Shown piece by piece: positions 31,243 through 39,223 of a DNA stretch of 41,986 nucleotides; within the stretch, counting starts at the first letter, position 1; the number at the start of each line of letters is the position of its first letter. Both the position numbers and the translations under genes were made by a program. Source of the stretch: Magnetococcales bacterium DC0425bin3 (GTDB lineage Bacteria > Pseudomonadota > Magnetococcia > Magnetococcales > DC0425bin3); assembly GCA_002753665.1 (NCBI GenBank), contig PEAP01000017.1, positions 1-41,986 of the forward strand, written 5' to 3'. The notes below the pieces were generated by a model. That model ran no database searches. It saw nothing but the letters and a program-made list of their open reading frames with translations, and was not told the DNA's origin.

Positions 31243-34200
31243 GTGAAACAAGGCGGCTTTACCCGCGGCATCACCCATGGATTCGCATTCCTGGTGGGGA
31301 CGATGCTGGTTCTGGGCGGCATGAACGCCCTGGTGATGACCCGGATCACCGGGTGGATGGATCACCTGGTGGATCTGGAAGAACGGGATGTGCAGCAGGG
31401 ACGGGATATTCTCTACGACCTGGGGGTCATGCATCGGACCCTGAAGAATCTGATCATTTCTCCCGACCCCAGGATCATGCAGCATTACACCGAGGTGCTG
31501 GTTGGGGTGGATCGCAAGATCCTCGCCGGCATCGATCGGTTGGCCCGGAGCGTGCGGCCGGAGGAGACGGCCCTGCTGGCCCAGTTTCGCACTGCCTATG
31601 AACAGTACACGGAGATCCAGGGCCGGGTACTGCATCTCGCCAAGCAACATTCGGATCAGCGGGCCGCCCAGGTATCCCGACAGGGGGCCGAACAGGCCTT
31701 GGACTTGGCGTTGGCCGAGATCGACCGGCTGACCGGGGGCGCCGGCGACGGCCTGGCCCAGGTTCGCGCCCTGGAACGCACCCTGCTGCTCCTGCAGCGG
31801 GCCGAAAAAAACGCTCTCCTGTCCCAGGGGGATGCGGAATTCGACCGGATCGGGCAGGAAATGGAGAGCCTGGAAACGCGTCTGGCCCAGCTCATCCGGA
31901 CCCGCCGCCAGGGCGCTTTGTCTGCGGAGCAGGTCACGCTGGATGCCCTGGAAAACCGGATCCAGGACTATGGCCTGTCCTGCCGGCAGGTTCTCTCCCT
32001 GGCGCGGCAGAACAGTCAGACTTTGGCCTTCGAGCTGTCCATCGGCGAGGGACGCCACAGACTGGACGAGGCGGAGCGGGTGATGCATGCCATCCTCGGC
32101 AACATCGATCAGGAGGTTGCCGCCCTGCGCCAGCAGACCCGCACCTGGGCCTGGTGGACCTTTCTGGCCGAGGCGGTGGTGACGATCCTGACCACTCTGG
32201 GCAGCATCGCCACCGCCATCGTCCTGTTGCGGGGTCTGACCGGGCGGGTGCGGGCCCTCTCCGACCGGGCGGCGGCCATCGCCCAGGGCGTCATTCCCGC
32301 CGGCATGGGGTCCCGGCCCCGGGACGAGTTGACCGCGATGGACGACTCCCTGGAGGCAATCGTCATCAGTTACAAACAGATTGCCGGGATCGCCTCCCGC
32401 ATGGCCGAGGGGGAGCATCCAGACAAGCTGCCGGAACGCTCCCCGGACGATCTGCTGATCCGATCCATCAACCGCATGATCGAAAAGTCCGAATCGGTGG
32501 TCGCGCAGGTCCAGGCGGTGGCCCAGGGGCAGTTTCCCCAGGTGACGGAGCCGGTCTCCGGGCGCGACGTGCTGGGCCTGTCCCTGGCCCGCATGACCGC
32601 CACCCTGCGACGCATGGATCGGGAACGGCGGCACCGGCTGTGGCTGGAGGAGGGCTATGGCCGCCTCAACGAGATGATGCGGGAGGAACTCTCCCTGCCG
32701 GATCTGGCCACCCGCATCGTGACCTTCCTGTGCCGATACCTGGAATTACCCGGCGGGATTCTTCATCTGGTCGGTGAGGGGGGGCTGCAGGCCCTGGGGA
32801 GTTGCCTGCTCCAGGACCAGGATCCCGGGGACGCGTCAGTTCCGGGCAGCGGCCTTGCCAGTCAGGCCGCACGCACCGGTGTGCCCGGCCTGCTGTCCGG
32901 CATCCGGGACCATCGATGGCAGATCGCCACCGGTTTCGGGACGCTGCGGCCGGAGGCCATTCTTGCGTTTCCCCTGCTGGCCCGTAACGAATGCCGCGGC
33001 GTTCTGGAGTTGGCCTCCCTGGCCGACTTTTCCGAGGACTGCATGGCGTTTTTGGGCCGGGTGAGCGCATCGATCGCCATCACCCTGGAAAAGGCGCGCT
33101 TCGACGAGCGCATGCGTCAGGCCCTCCAATACAAGAGCGCCTTCATGGCCGCCATGAGCCATGAGATTCGCACGCCCATGAACGGCATCCTGGGAACCGT
33201 GCAACTGCTGGAGCAGACCCCGCTGACCCGGGAGCAGCAGGCCCATCTTGCCATCCTGGACCGTTCGGCCCGGGCGTTGCTGACCTTGCTGAACGATCTG
33301 CTGGATCTCTCCCGCATCGAGTCGGGCAAGCTCCAGTTGCGCGAGGAAGTTTTTGCCCTCCGGCCTCTGCTGGACGATGTCATCAGCCTCTTTCAACCCC
33401 GGGCGCTGGAAAAACGTCTGGATTTGCGCCTGACCCTGAACCAGGCCCTGCCCGCGGCCGTTGGGGGCGATGCCGGGCGGCTGCGGCAGATTCTCCTCAA
33501 CCTGGTGGGCAATGCCGTCAAGTTCACCGCCGCCGGCCGGGTCGAGCTGAAGGTGGTTGCCCCGGAGATATCGGAGTCCGGTGCGGCCGGTCGCTGGCGA
33601 TTCGAAGTCCAGGACACGGGCATCGGCATCGATCCGGGGGAGTTGGTCCGGCTGTTTCAGCCATTCGTACAGGCCGAATCCGTGCGCCAGCGCCATTTCG
33701 GTGGTACCGGTCTGGGATTGAGCATCTGTCAGGGGCTGGTGGCGGCCATGGGCGGGGTGATCGGTGTCGAGAGCCAGCCCAACGCCGGCTCCCGCTTTTG
33801 GTTCGAGATTCCCCTGACCCTGGTCCAGTTATCGGCCTCGTCCACGGCCGAGGGCGAACCGCCGCTGATCGTTTCCCTCCAGGGCCTGGAGGTTCTGGTC
33901 GTGGAGGACGAGGCGACCAACCGTCATGTGGCCCTGGGTCTGCTGCGGCAGCTTGGCTGTCGTCCCCGGGTGGCGGACAATGGTGGGGAGGCCTTGCGGC
34001 TGTTCCGGGAGCATCCGGTCGGGGTCGTTCTCCTGGACATGCAGTTGCCCGACCTGGACGGTCTGGAAGTGGCCCGGCGCCTGCGCGACCTGGCCGCGGA
34101 ACAGGCGCGGCCCCTGGCCCTGGTGGCCATGACTGCCCTGACCATGCCCGGGGACCTGGAGCGCTACCGGGCGGCTCGCCTGGACGGCTTTGTGGCCAAG

Positions 34201-34659
34201 CCGATCCTGCTCACCGACCTGGCCCGGGAACTCGTCCGCCTGACCGCGGTCCCGGAGGACCCGGACCCGGTGCTGGATCCCGCCCCCCTGACCCGCTACC
34301 GGCAGGATCTGGCCCCGGTGCAGGTGGCGCGCATTCTGGATGCCTGCCGGGGCACCCTGCACCAAGGCATGGAGGAATTGACCCAGGCCGTCCGGGACGG
34401 GGACAGCCGACGGATCGGGCGCATCGCCCACCGGCTGAAGAGCGCTGCCGGCGCCAATGGTCTGGTACGGCTGGGCCGGCTGGCCGCGGCCGTGGAACAG
34501 GCCGCCAGCAGCGGGTCGCCGCCGGACTGGGCCACCCTGGTGGCCGGGTTGCGGGCTGCGGCTGACCAGGCCCTGCGGGAACTGGATCGCTGGCAGGCCG
34601 AGGTCAGCCTTCCACCGGCACGGCCAGACGATACCCCACCCCCGGCACGGTCAGGATGA
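31243..34659 (+). CDS. TorS-like hybrid sensor histidine kinase (HAMP-GAF-HisKA-HATPase-REC-Hpt)
   Basis: A 1138-residue unorthodox kinase. Helix one (about 11-31), a helical periplasmic sensor of about 270 residues, helix two (about 305-330), one or two HAMP-like segments (330-455), a GAF-like domain (480-620), HisKA with His640 in MSHEIRTPMNG, and HATPase (about 745-865; NAVKFT, DTGIGI, GGTGLGLS) come in order. A receiver with Asp932 in LLDMQLPD and an Hpt domain with His1063 in AHRLKSAAG follow. All four relay residues are present. The start is GTG, with GGAG upstream. Together with the facing TorR-type regulator it forms a probable His-Asp-His-Asp relay; the ligand is unknown. Its last 56 bases overlap the regulator gene tail to tail. 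Confidence 0.9.
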   Translation: MKQGGFTRGITHGFAFLVGTMLVLGGMNALVMTRITGWMDHLVDLEERDVQQGRDILYDLGVMHRTLKNLIISPDPRIMQHYTEVLVGVDRKILAGIDRLARSVRPEETALLAQFRTAYEQYTEIQGRVLHLAKQHSDQRAAQVSRQGAEQALDLALAEIDRLTGGAGDGLAQVRALERTLLLLQRAEKNALLSQGDAEFDRIGQEMESLETRLAQLIRTRRQGALSAEQVTLDALENRIQDYGLSCRQVLSLARQNSQTLAFELSIGEGRHRLDEAERVMHAILGNIDQEVAALRQQTRTWAWWTFLAEAVVTILTTLGSIATAIVLLRGLTGRVRALSDRAAAIAQGVIPAGMGSRPRDELTAMDDSLEAIVISYKQIAGIASRMAEGEHPDKLPERSPDDLLIRSINRMIEKSESVVAQVQAVAQGQFPQVTEPVSGRDVLGLSLARMTATLRRMDRERRHRLWLEEGYGRLNEMMREELSLPDLATRIVTFLCRYLELPGGILHLVGEGGLQALGSCLLQDQDPGDASVPGSGLASQAARTGVPGLLSGIRDHRWQIATGFGTLRPEAILAFPLLARNECRGVLELASLADFSEDCMAFLGRVSASIAITLEKARFDERMRQALQYKSAFMAAMSHEIRTPMNGILGTVQLLEQTPLTREQQAHLAILDRSARALLTLLNDLLDLSRIESGKLQLREEVFALRPLLDDVISLFQPRALEKRLDLRLTLNQALPAAVGGDAGRLRQILLNLVGNAVKFTAAGRVELKVVAPEISESGAAGRWRFEVQDTGIGIDPGELVRLFQPFVQAESVRQRHFGGTGLGLSICQGLVAAMGGVIGVESQPNAGSRFWFEIPLTLVQLSASSTAEGEPPLIVSLQGLEVLVVEDEATNRHVALGLLRQLGCRPRVADNGGEALRLFREHPVGVVLLDMQLPDLDGLEVARRLRDLAAEQARPLALVAMTALTMPGDLERYRAARLDGFVAKPILLTDLARELVRLTAVPEDPDPVLDPAPLTRYRQDLAPVQVARILDACRGTLHQGMEELTQAVRDGDSRRIGRIAHRLKSAAGANGLVRLGRLAAAVEQAASSGSPPDWATLVAGLRAAADQALRELDRWQAEVSLPPARPDDTPPPARSG

Positions 34660-35320
34660 CCTGATCGGTGAGGCCGTGCTTCCGCAGTTTCTTGCGCAGG
34701 CGACTGACCAGCACATCCACGGCCCGATCCGAGCTGCCTTCCGGGGTGCGGGCCAGGGCATCCAGCAGGGATTCCCGGCTCTGCACCCGGCCGGTGCGGG
34801 TGACCAGGATGCGCAGCAGCTCGAATTCGGAATGGGTCAAGTGGATGTCAGCGCCCTGGGCATCGAGCAGCCGGCGGGTGCCGCAGTCCAGGGTCAGGCC
34901 GGCGAAGACGAAGCGCTCCCGGGCGGCGGTGGCCTGGGGCCAGCGGCCGCCACTGGTCAGATGCAGCAGGTTGCGGATGCGCAGGGTCAGTTCCCTGGGA
35001 TCGAAGGGCTTGACCACATAGTCGTTGGCGCCGAACTCCAGGCCGGTTACCCGGTCGCCGCTGTCCGTGCGGCCGGTGACCATGATGATGGGCACCTGGG
35101 AGCGGGCGCGGACCTGCCGGGCCAGCACCAGACCGTCCTCGTCCGGCAGTTCGAGGTCCAGCAGGATCAAATCCGGTTCCGCCTGGGCCAGCAGGGCGTG
35201 GAACCGGGCGGCGGTGGCGGCGGTGAGTACCGTGAAGCCGGCCTGTTCCAGATAGGCGGACATGACCGCCTGCAGGGACAGGTCGTCCTCGACCATCAAC
35301 AGGACCGGCTGGTTGCGCAT
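34604..35320 (-). CDS. OmpR/TorR-type response regulator
   Basis: A 238-residue regulator. The receiver has acidic residues 11-13, the phospho-acceptor Asp55 in LLDLELPD and Lys104 in VVKPFD. The DNA-binding winged helix (about 140-238) shows LTHSEFELLRIL, DVLVSRLRKKL and the final TVPGVGYRLA. The closest architectural match is TorR/ArcA, which pairs with tripartite kinases like the neighbour. The gene is convergent to the hybrid kinase and shares 56 bases with it. It would receive phosphate from His1063 of the kinase. Its targets are not known; the divergent hydrolase gene at 35507 is one candidate. Confidence 0.92.
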   Translation of the reverse strand: MRNQPVLLMVEDDLSLQAVMSAYLEQAGFTVLTAATAARFHALLAQAEPDLILLDLELPDEDGLVLARQVRARSQVPIIMVTGRTDSGDRVTGLEFGANDYVVKPFDPRELTLRIRNLLHLTSGGRWPQATAARERFVFAGLTLDCGTRRLLDAQGADIHLTHSEFELLRILVTRTGRVQSRESLLDALARTPEGSSDRAVDVLVSRLRKKLRKHGLTDQVILTVPGVGYRLAVPVEG

Positions 35321-35506
35321 GCCACCGCGAATCGTGGAAAGTCAGCAGAAAGGACCGGATCACCCTACCATGATCAGCTGTTTTTGGCGAGAGGGAGCCC
35401 AACAGCTCGTTCAAAGCTCTGCCAAGGACTGGCCCCCGGTGGGGCGTCGGGGGTAGAATCCCCGATATCAGGATGGATCTCCCTTGCAACCGGTCACCCC
35501 GGGCGA

Positions 35507-36319
35507 ATGAAGACCGATTTTTCCCCAGTCCTCCAATATCGAACCATCGGCCAAGGCCCCCCGCTGTTGGGTCTGACCGGGTTCGCCAGTGCCCATTGGC
35601 TGCTGGAACCCCTGGCGGAGGTGTTGGCCGACCGGTTTCAGGTGATTCTGCCCGACCATCGGGGCACGGGGGCGTCCCCGCCCGGTGCAGGGCCTTATGG
35701 AGTGTGGGACTTGGCCGAGGATGCCTGCCGGCTGATGGATCGGCTGGAGATCCGGCGGTTTTGTGTGTTCGGGGTCAGCATGGGGGGCATGGTGGCCCAG
35801 CATCTGGCCCTGCGCGCTGCGGACCGGGTGGCCGGGCTGGCGCTGCTCTGCACCACCTCGGGGGGACGGGAGTTCGATGGGCTCTACCCGCAGGTGGCGG
35901 AACAACAGGTGGCCGCTCTCTACCGCCTGCCGCCGGAGCAACATGCCCGGGTGATTCTGGAACCCCCCATCAGCCCCTGTCTCAAGCCCTTCTATCCCGA
36001 GGCCTACGGCTATCTGTTGCGCCACCGGCGCGCCCGGCTGGAAGATCGTGAGGAAGTGATTCGGCAGCATCGGGCCATGGCGGAGTTTCTCGGCCAGACG
36101 TTTCCCCTGGAGGCCCTCACCGTCCCGACCCTGGTCCTGGCCGGGGCGCGGGACCCGGTATTCCCCCCGGCCAACAGCCGCCTGCTGGCCCAGAAAATTC
36201 GCGGCGCCCGGTTGGAGATTCTGCCCGGAACCGATCACATGTTCTTCCTGGAGCGCTCCCGGGACGTGGGGGAGCTTCTGGCAGCCTTTTTTTCGACCCT
36301 GAGCGATCCGGGTCCCTGA
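35507..36319 (+). CDS. Alpha/beta hydrolase (esterase or lactonase-like)
   Basis: A 270-residue alpha/beta hydrolase with the full triad: Ser91 in FGVSMGGM, Asp216 in AGARDPVF and His244 in GTDHMFF. The oxyanion/HG-like region is GLTGFASAHW, and PDHRGTGAS follows strand four, as in the large family that includes 3-oxoadipate enol-lactonases and BioH-type esterases. Substrate cannot be set from sequence. ATG at 35507 is chosen as the start of the hydrolase fold; the frame is open far upstream only because of GC richness. It is divergent from the TorR-type gene and 18 bases ahead of a small membrane protein. Confidence 0.82.
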   Translation: MKTDFSPVLQYRTIGQGPPLLGLTGFASAHWLLEPLAEVLADRFQVILPDHRGTGASPPGAGPYGVWDLAEDACRLMDRLEIRRFCVFGVSMGGMVAQHLALRAADRVAGLALLCTTSGGREFDGLYPQVAEQQVAALYRLPPEQHARVILEPPISPCLKPFYPEAYGYLLRHRRARLEDREEVIRQHRAMAEFLGQTFPLEALTVPTLVLAGARDPVFPPANSRLLAQKIRGARLEILPGTDHMFFLERSRDVGELLAAFFSTLSDPGP

Positions 36320-36337
36320 ACGGAAACCACTGCCGCC

Positions 36338-36877
36338 ATGACCTCGCCCAGCAAGTCTCGCAGTCTCGATTGCCTTTCCAATGATGACAATGTGGGCTTT
36401 CTGCTGCTGTTGGCGGGGATTCTGATGTTTCTGGGGGTCAGTCTGTGGCGGAGCGACTGGACGGTGTTCGCAACGATCCTGCTGGCCCCCGGGGCGGTCA
36501 TGGTCCTCATCGGATCGCGCCGGTTGTTGCGTTCCGGCTGCAAGACCCTGCTGCGGATCAACCATGGCGGCGCGACCGACTTTCGCCTCAGCACCGAACC
36601 CCTGCGTTGGGAAGCAGTACGGTCGGTGCGCCGCTGGGGGGGGCCCCTGGGGGTGGTGGTGCTGGAGCTGGAGCGTCCCGGTCGGCCTTTCGGCCGGGAG
36701 ACGACCTGGTCAGTCCTGCTGCACGGCGTGATGGGTCTGCTGGGGGTGCGGGATGCGGTGGTGATCCTGTGTCACCTGCTGGATTCCCCGGCGGACACCG
36801 TGTTCGCCAGTTCCCAGGGCCATCTGACCCGTGCCCGCCAGCAGGACCATGGCGTAGCCGGCGGCGAGGGAGGGTGA
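36338..36877 (+). CDS. Small membrane protein with PH-like domain, function unknown
   Basis: A 179-residue protein with two predicted helices (about 19-36 and 41-58), followed by a beta-rich domain (LLRINHGGATDFRLSTEPLRWEAVRSVRRW, VVVLELERPG) reminiscent of bacterial membrane-linked PH-like domains. The arrangement resembles the STM3941-type family, but I hold that loosely. It starts 18 bases after the alpha/beta hydrolase and is probably co-transcribed with it. No catalytic motif is visible. Confidence 0.6.
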   Translation: MTSPSKSRSLDCLSNDDNVGFLLLLAGILMFLGVSLWRSDWTVFATILLAPGAVMVLIGSRRLLRSGCKTLLRINHGGATDFRLSTEPLRWEAVRSVRRWGGPLGVVVLELERPGRPFGRETTWSVLLHGVMGLLGVRDAVVILCHLLDSPADTVFASSQGHLTRARQQDHGVAGGEGG

Positions 36878-36948
36878 AAGAGGGCAGGGTGAAGGAGGGG
36901 GAAGCGCGGCGGACCCGCCGCCCGGGCGGAGGCCGCCGCGGATCCTGA

Positions 36949-37173
36949 TTACAGTTCGTCCCGATCCTGATCGGGGCCGGCGGCTGCGGCGGCATCCTGG
37001 ACATCCCGGACATCGTCCTCCCCAGGTTCCTGGTCGAGAATGTCCCAATCGTGCAGGACGCCGCATTTCTTCCGGCCCAGATCCGCGCCCATGGCTTCGA
37101 AAGCGGCGGCGGGGTTCTGGCCTTCGTAGGGACCCCGAATCGTCCCGTCATGAGCCTGAAACCAGTATTTCAT
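36949..37173 (-). CDS. Short GYF-like protein, function unknown
   Basis: A 74-residue protein. Its first half, MKYWFQAHDGTIRGPYEG, resembles the GYF_2-type fold, where an aromatic-rich strand is followed by a GPY turn that often binds Pro-rich peptides. The second half is acidic and Ala-rich and probably disordered. AGGGAGGGAA is well placed before the ATG, which supports a real gene. It is divergent from the gene at 37430. A Pro-rich partner would be expected if the GYF reading holds. Confidence 0.6.
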   Translation of the reverse strand: MKYWFQAHDGTIRGPYEGQNPAAAFEAMGADLGRKKCGVLHDWDILDQEPGEDDVRDVQDAAAAAGPDQDRDEL

Positions 37174-37429
37174 TGTTGTTCCCTCCCTGTTGATCGCGAA
37201 AAGCCTTCGGCCTGGTCGTCAGAGCGAATCCTAACCAAAACCGGCACTGCGCTCCAGCATCCTTGCACGGGGAAAGAGGCAGGAGAGGAAAAAAAGCTTA
37301 TGCTTCCCCACCAGGTGTCGATAAGCACCCCATCACACGGGTCGGGCTGGCCCTGTAAAACGAACAGCCACCCTCCAGCCAAGGACGGGAATTCGCGTAT
37401 TTTGGAATTCTTCGCAGGAGGACACTGCA

Positions 37430-37957
37430 ATGGTCATTTCCGCCAACATGAATCCCCCGGTCCCGCAACGGATCGCCCCCAACACCGAACCCAAGGCCCG
37501 GCAGACGGCTCCCGAGGAGCCGGACGTTCAACCTCAACAAGCCCAGGCCCTTGAAATGCTGGACAAGGCCCAGGCCCAGGCGGTTCGGCAGGCCGAGCGG
37601 GCCCGGCTGTCCGGCGGGAAGGAAGAGAAGAAGGTCGAGCCGCCCCCGCCTCTGGGCGATGGCCGCAAGGCCGACAAGGTGACCCTCAGCGGCAAGAAGC
37701 CGGCCGAGGCCGAGACCATCCCCCCGCTGCGGTCCGACGCCGAGCCCCAGGAGGGAGTGGCCGAGCCCGAGGCGGAGTCGGAAGCACCGAAAGTGTATGA
37801 AAAACCGGCTCCGGTGGTGGAAGCCATCAAGGAGCAGGTGGAAAACCTCTTCCGGATGTACCCCAACGGCGGCTTCAAGGAACTCGATCCTCAAGAGACG
37901 CTGAATGGTACCCGGAAGTCGGACGGTCTGCCGGTCTCGGTCGATCTCTTTGCCTGA
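37430..37957 (+). CDS. Charged, Pro-rich, mostly disordered protein, function unknown
   Basis: A 175-residue protein dominated by Pro, Glu, Lys and Ala with few hydrophobic runs. A short helical stretch (about 35-60: QQAQALEMLDKAQAQAVRQAER) may form a coiled coil, and a second ordered segment lies near the C-terminus (VVEAIKEQVENLFRMYPNGGF). AGGAGG lies before the ATG, and the frame ends at a hairpin, both signs of a real gene. I do not recognise a family. Its Pro-rich stretches could be a ligand for the divergent GYF-like protein, but this is only a guess. Confidence 0.65.
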   Translation: MVISANMNPPVPQRIAPNTEPKARQTAPEEPDVQPQQAQALEMLDKAQAQAVRQAERARLSGGKEEKKVEPPPPLGDGRKADKVTLSGKKPAEAETIPPLRSDAEPQEGVAEPEAESEAPKVYEKPAPVVEAIKEQVENLFRMYPNGGFKELDPQETLNGTRKSDGLPVSVDLFA

Positions 37958-37965
37958 TTCCAGAT

Positions 37966-37993
37966 GGCCGGCGGCGCGTTCGCGCCGCCGGCC
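37966..37993 (+). terminator. GC hairpin after the Pro-rich protein gene
   Basis: GGCCGGCGGCGCG (37966-37978) pairs with CGCGCCGCCGGCC (37981-37993) around two bases. No T-run follows, so it may act as a stability element or a Rho-assisted end. Confidence 0.6.
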
Positions 37994-38191
37994 GGAGTCC
38001 CGGCTTGGCGCAGCGGACCTGGTCGCCAGGCGAGCCTCCCCCGCTCCGGCCTCCACAGCCGGAGCATCCACCTTCGGCTCACCCCCCCGCACCATTCTGG
38101 TCATGGCCTGTTTTTTTCCGTCTCTGCATTCTCTCTTCAATCCTGCCTGTTGAACCAATGTCCCGGAATCCGGAACAGGGCAAACTTCGAT

Positions 38192-38224
38192 AAAAAAAAC
38201 CCGGTCAGCGGGGAACGGACCGGG
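38192..38224 (-). terminator. Terminator-like hairpin facing the minus strand
   Basis: CCCGGTC (38200-38206) and GACCGGG (38218-38224) form a 7-bp stem. An A8 tract (38192-38199) to its left reads as T8 on the minus strand, the correct side for intrinsic termination of leftward transcription. No minus-strand gene is seen to its right. Confidence 0.5.
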
Positions 38225-38491
38225 AACTCATGGGAGCGAAGGAGGAAGAATGGGATGCGAGATCGGAGCAGCCGGTTCCGCATCCTGATGGGCAGCCCCG
38301 GAAAAACATGGACGGATTCCGCCGGGGACGAAATAATGATGACCTGACAGGGGATTGAAGACAAAGCGAAAAATTGTAAAAAGCCCGTGACATCGTTCGG
38401 TTCCGGTTACCCGGACGCCGTGACGGGGGCCCCGACGACTCCGCCCGCCCGGGCGGTGCAACCGATCGACCAATGCGAGGGATGGGAACCC

Positions 38492-39223
38492 ATGGGAGAA
38501 CCGGACCGGATCCTGGTGGTGGAGGACGACGAGGAGACCCGCAACCTGTTGCGGACCTACCTGGAAAAGAACGGCTTCGACTGCCGCACCCTGCCCGACG
38601 GCTCGCGCCTGCATGCCGAGCTGGAGCGGGAGGAGACGGACATGGTCATTCTGGACCTGATGCTGCCGGGGGATGACGGCCTGACCTTGTGCCGCAATCT
38701 CAGGGCCGACCCCAGGACGGCCAACCTGCCGGTGATCATGCTGACCGCCCGGGTGGAGGAAACCGATCGCATCGTCGGGTTGGAGATGGGGGCGGACGAC
38801 TACATTCCCAAGCCCTTCAACCCCCGGGAGCTGCTGGCCCGGATCAAGAGCGTCATGCGTCGCGCCCGGGCCGATCCGGTGGGCAAGCCCGAAGCCTTGG
38901 CCCGTCGCATGCGCTTTTCCGGCTGGACCCTGGATCTGGCCACCCGCCAGCTCAAGAGTCCGGAAGAGGTGGTGGTGCCCCTGAGCAAGAAGGAATACGA
39001 CCTGCTGCGCATCTTCCTCACCCATGCCCGCCAGGTGCTGGATCGGGACCGGATCATGGAACTCTACGCCGGGCGGGGGTCCAGTCCCTTCGAACGGGGC
39101 ATCGACGTGCAGATCGGGCGCCTGCGCAAGCGGTTGCGGGAGGACAGCAAGGATCCGGTCATCATCCGCACCGTGCGCGGTCACGGCTACATGCTGGACA
39201 GCGACGTGGACATGCTGTCTTGA
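38492..39223 (+). CDS. OmpR-family response regulator
   Basis: A 243-residue regulator of OmpR type. The receiver has the acidic pocket ILVVEDDEET, phospho-acceptor Asp55 in ILDLMLPGDDG and Lys107 in YIPKPFNPREL. The DNA-binding domain shows VPLSKKEYDLLRIF, RGIDVQIGRLRKRL and TVRGHGYML. ATG 38492, with GAGGGATGGGAA upstream, starts the receiver properly. The stop TGA overlaps the TTG start of the kinase gene (39220-39223), so the pair is translationally coupled, as in ompR-envZ operons. The targets are unknown; the lipoprotein at 41318 is the next gene in the same direction. Confidence 0.93.
   Translation: MGEPDRILVVEDDEETRNLLRTYLEKNGFDCRTLPDGSRLHAELEREETDMVILDLMLPGDDGLTLCRNLRADPRTANLPVIMLTARVEETDRIVGLEMGADDYIPKPFNPRELLARIKSVMRRARADPVGKPEALARRMRFSGWTLDLATRQLKSPEEVVVPLSKKEYDLLRIFLTHARQVLDRDRIMELYAGRGSSPFERGIDVQIGRLRKRLREDSKDPVIIRTVRGHGYMLDSDVDMLS

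Larger units (their letters stand above)
37958..38491. other. 534-base gene-free region
   Basis: No gene is seen between the Pro-rich protein and the response regulator. It holds a GC hairpin after the upstream stop (37966-37993) and a minus-strand-oriented terminator-like hairpin (38192-38224). A leader of about 270 bases with no clear promoter motif follows. A longer reading of the regulator from 38387 is not supported by receiver-domain homology. Confidence 0.5.
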
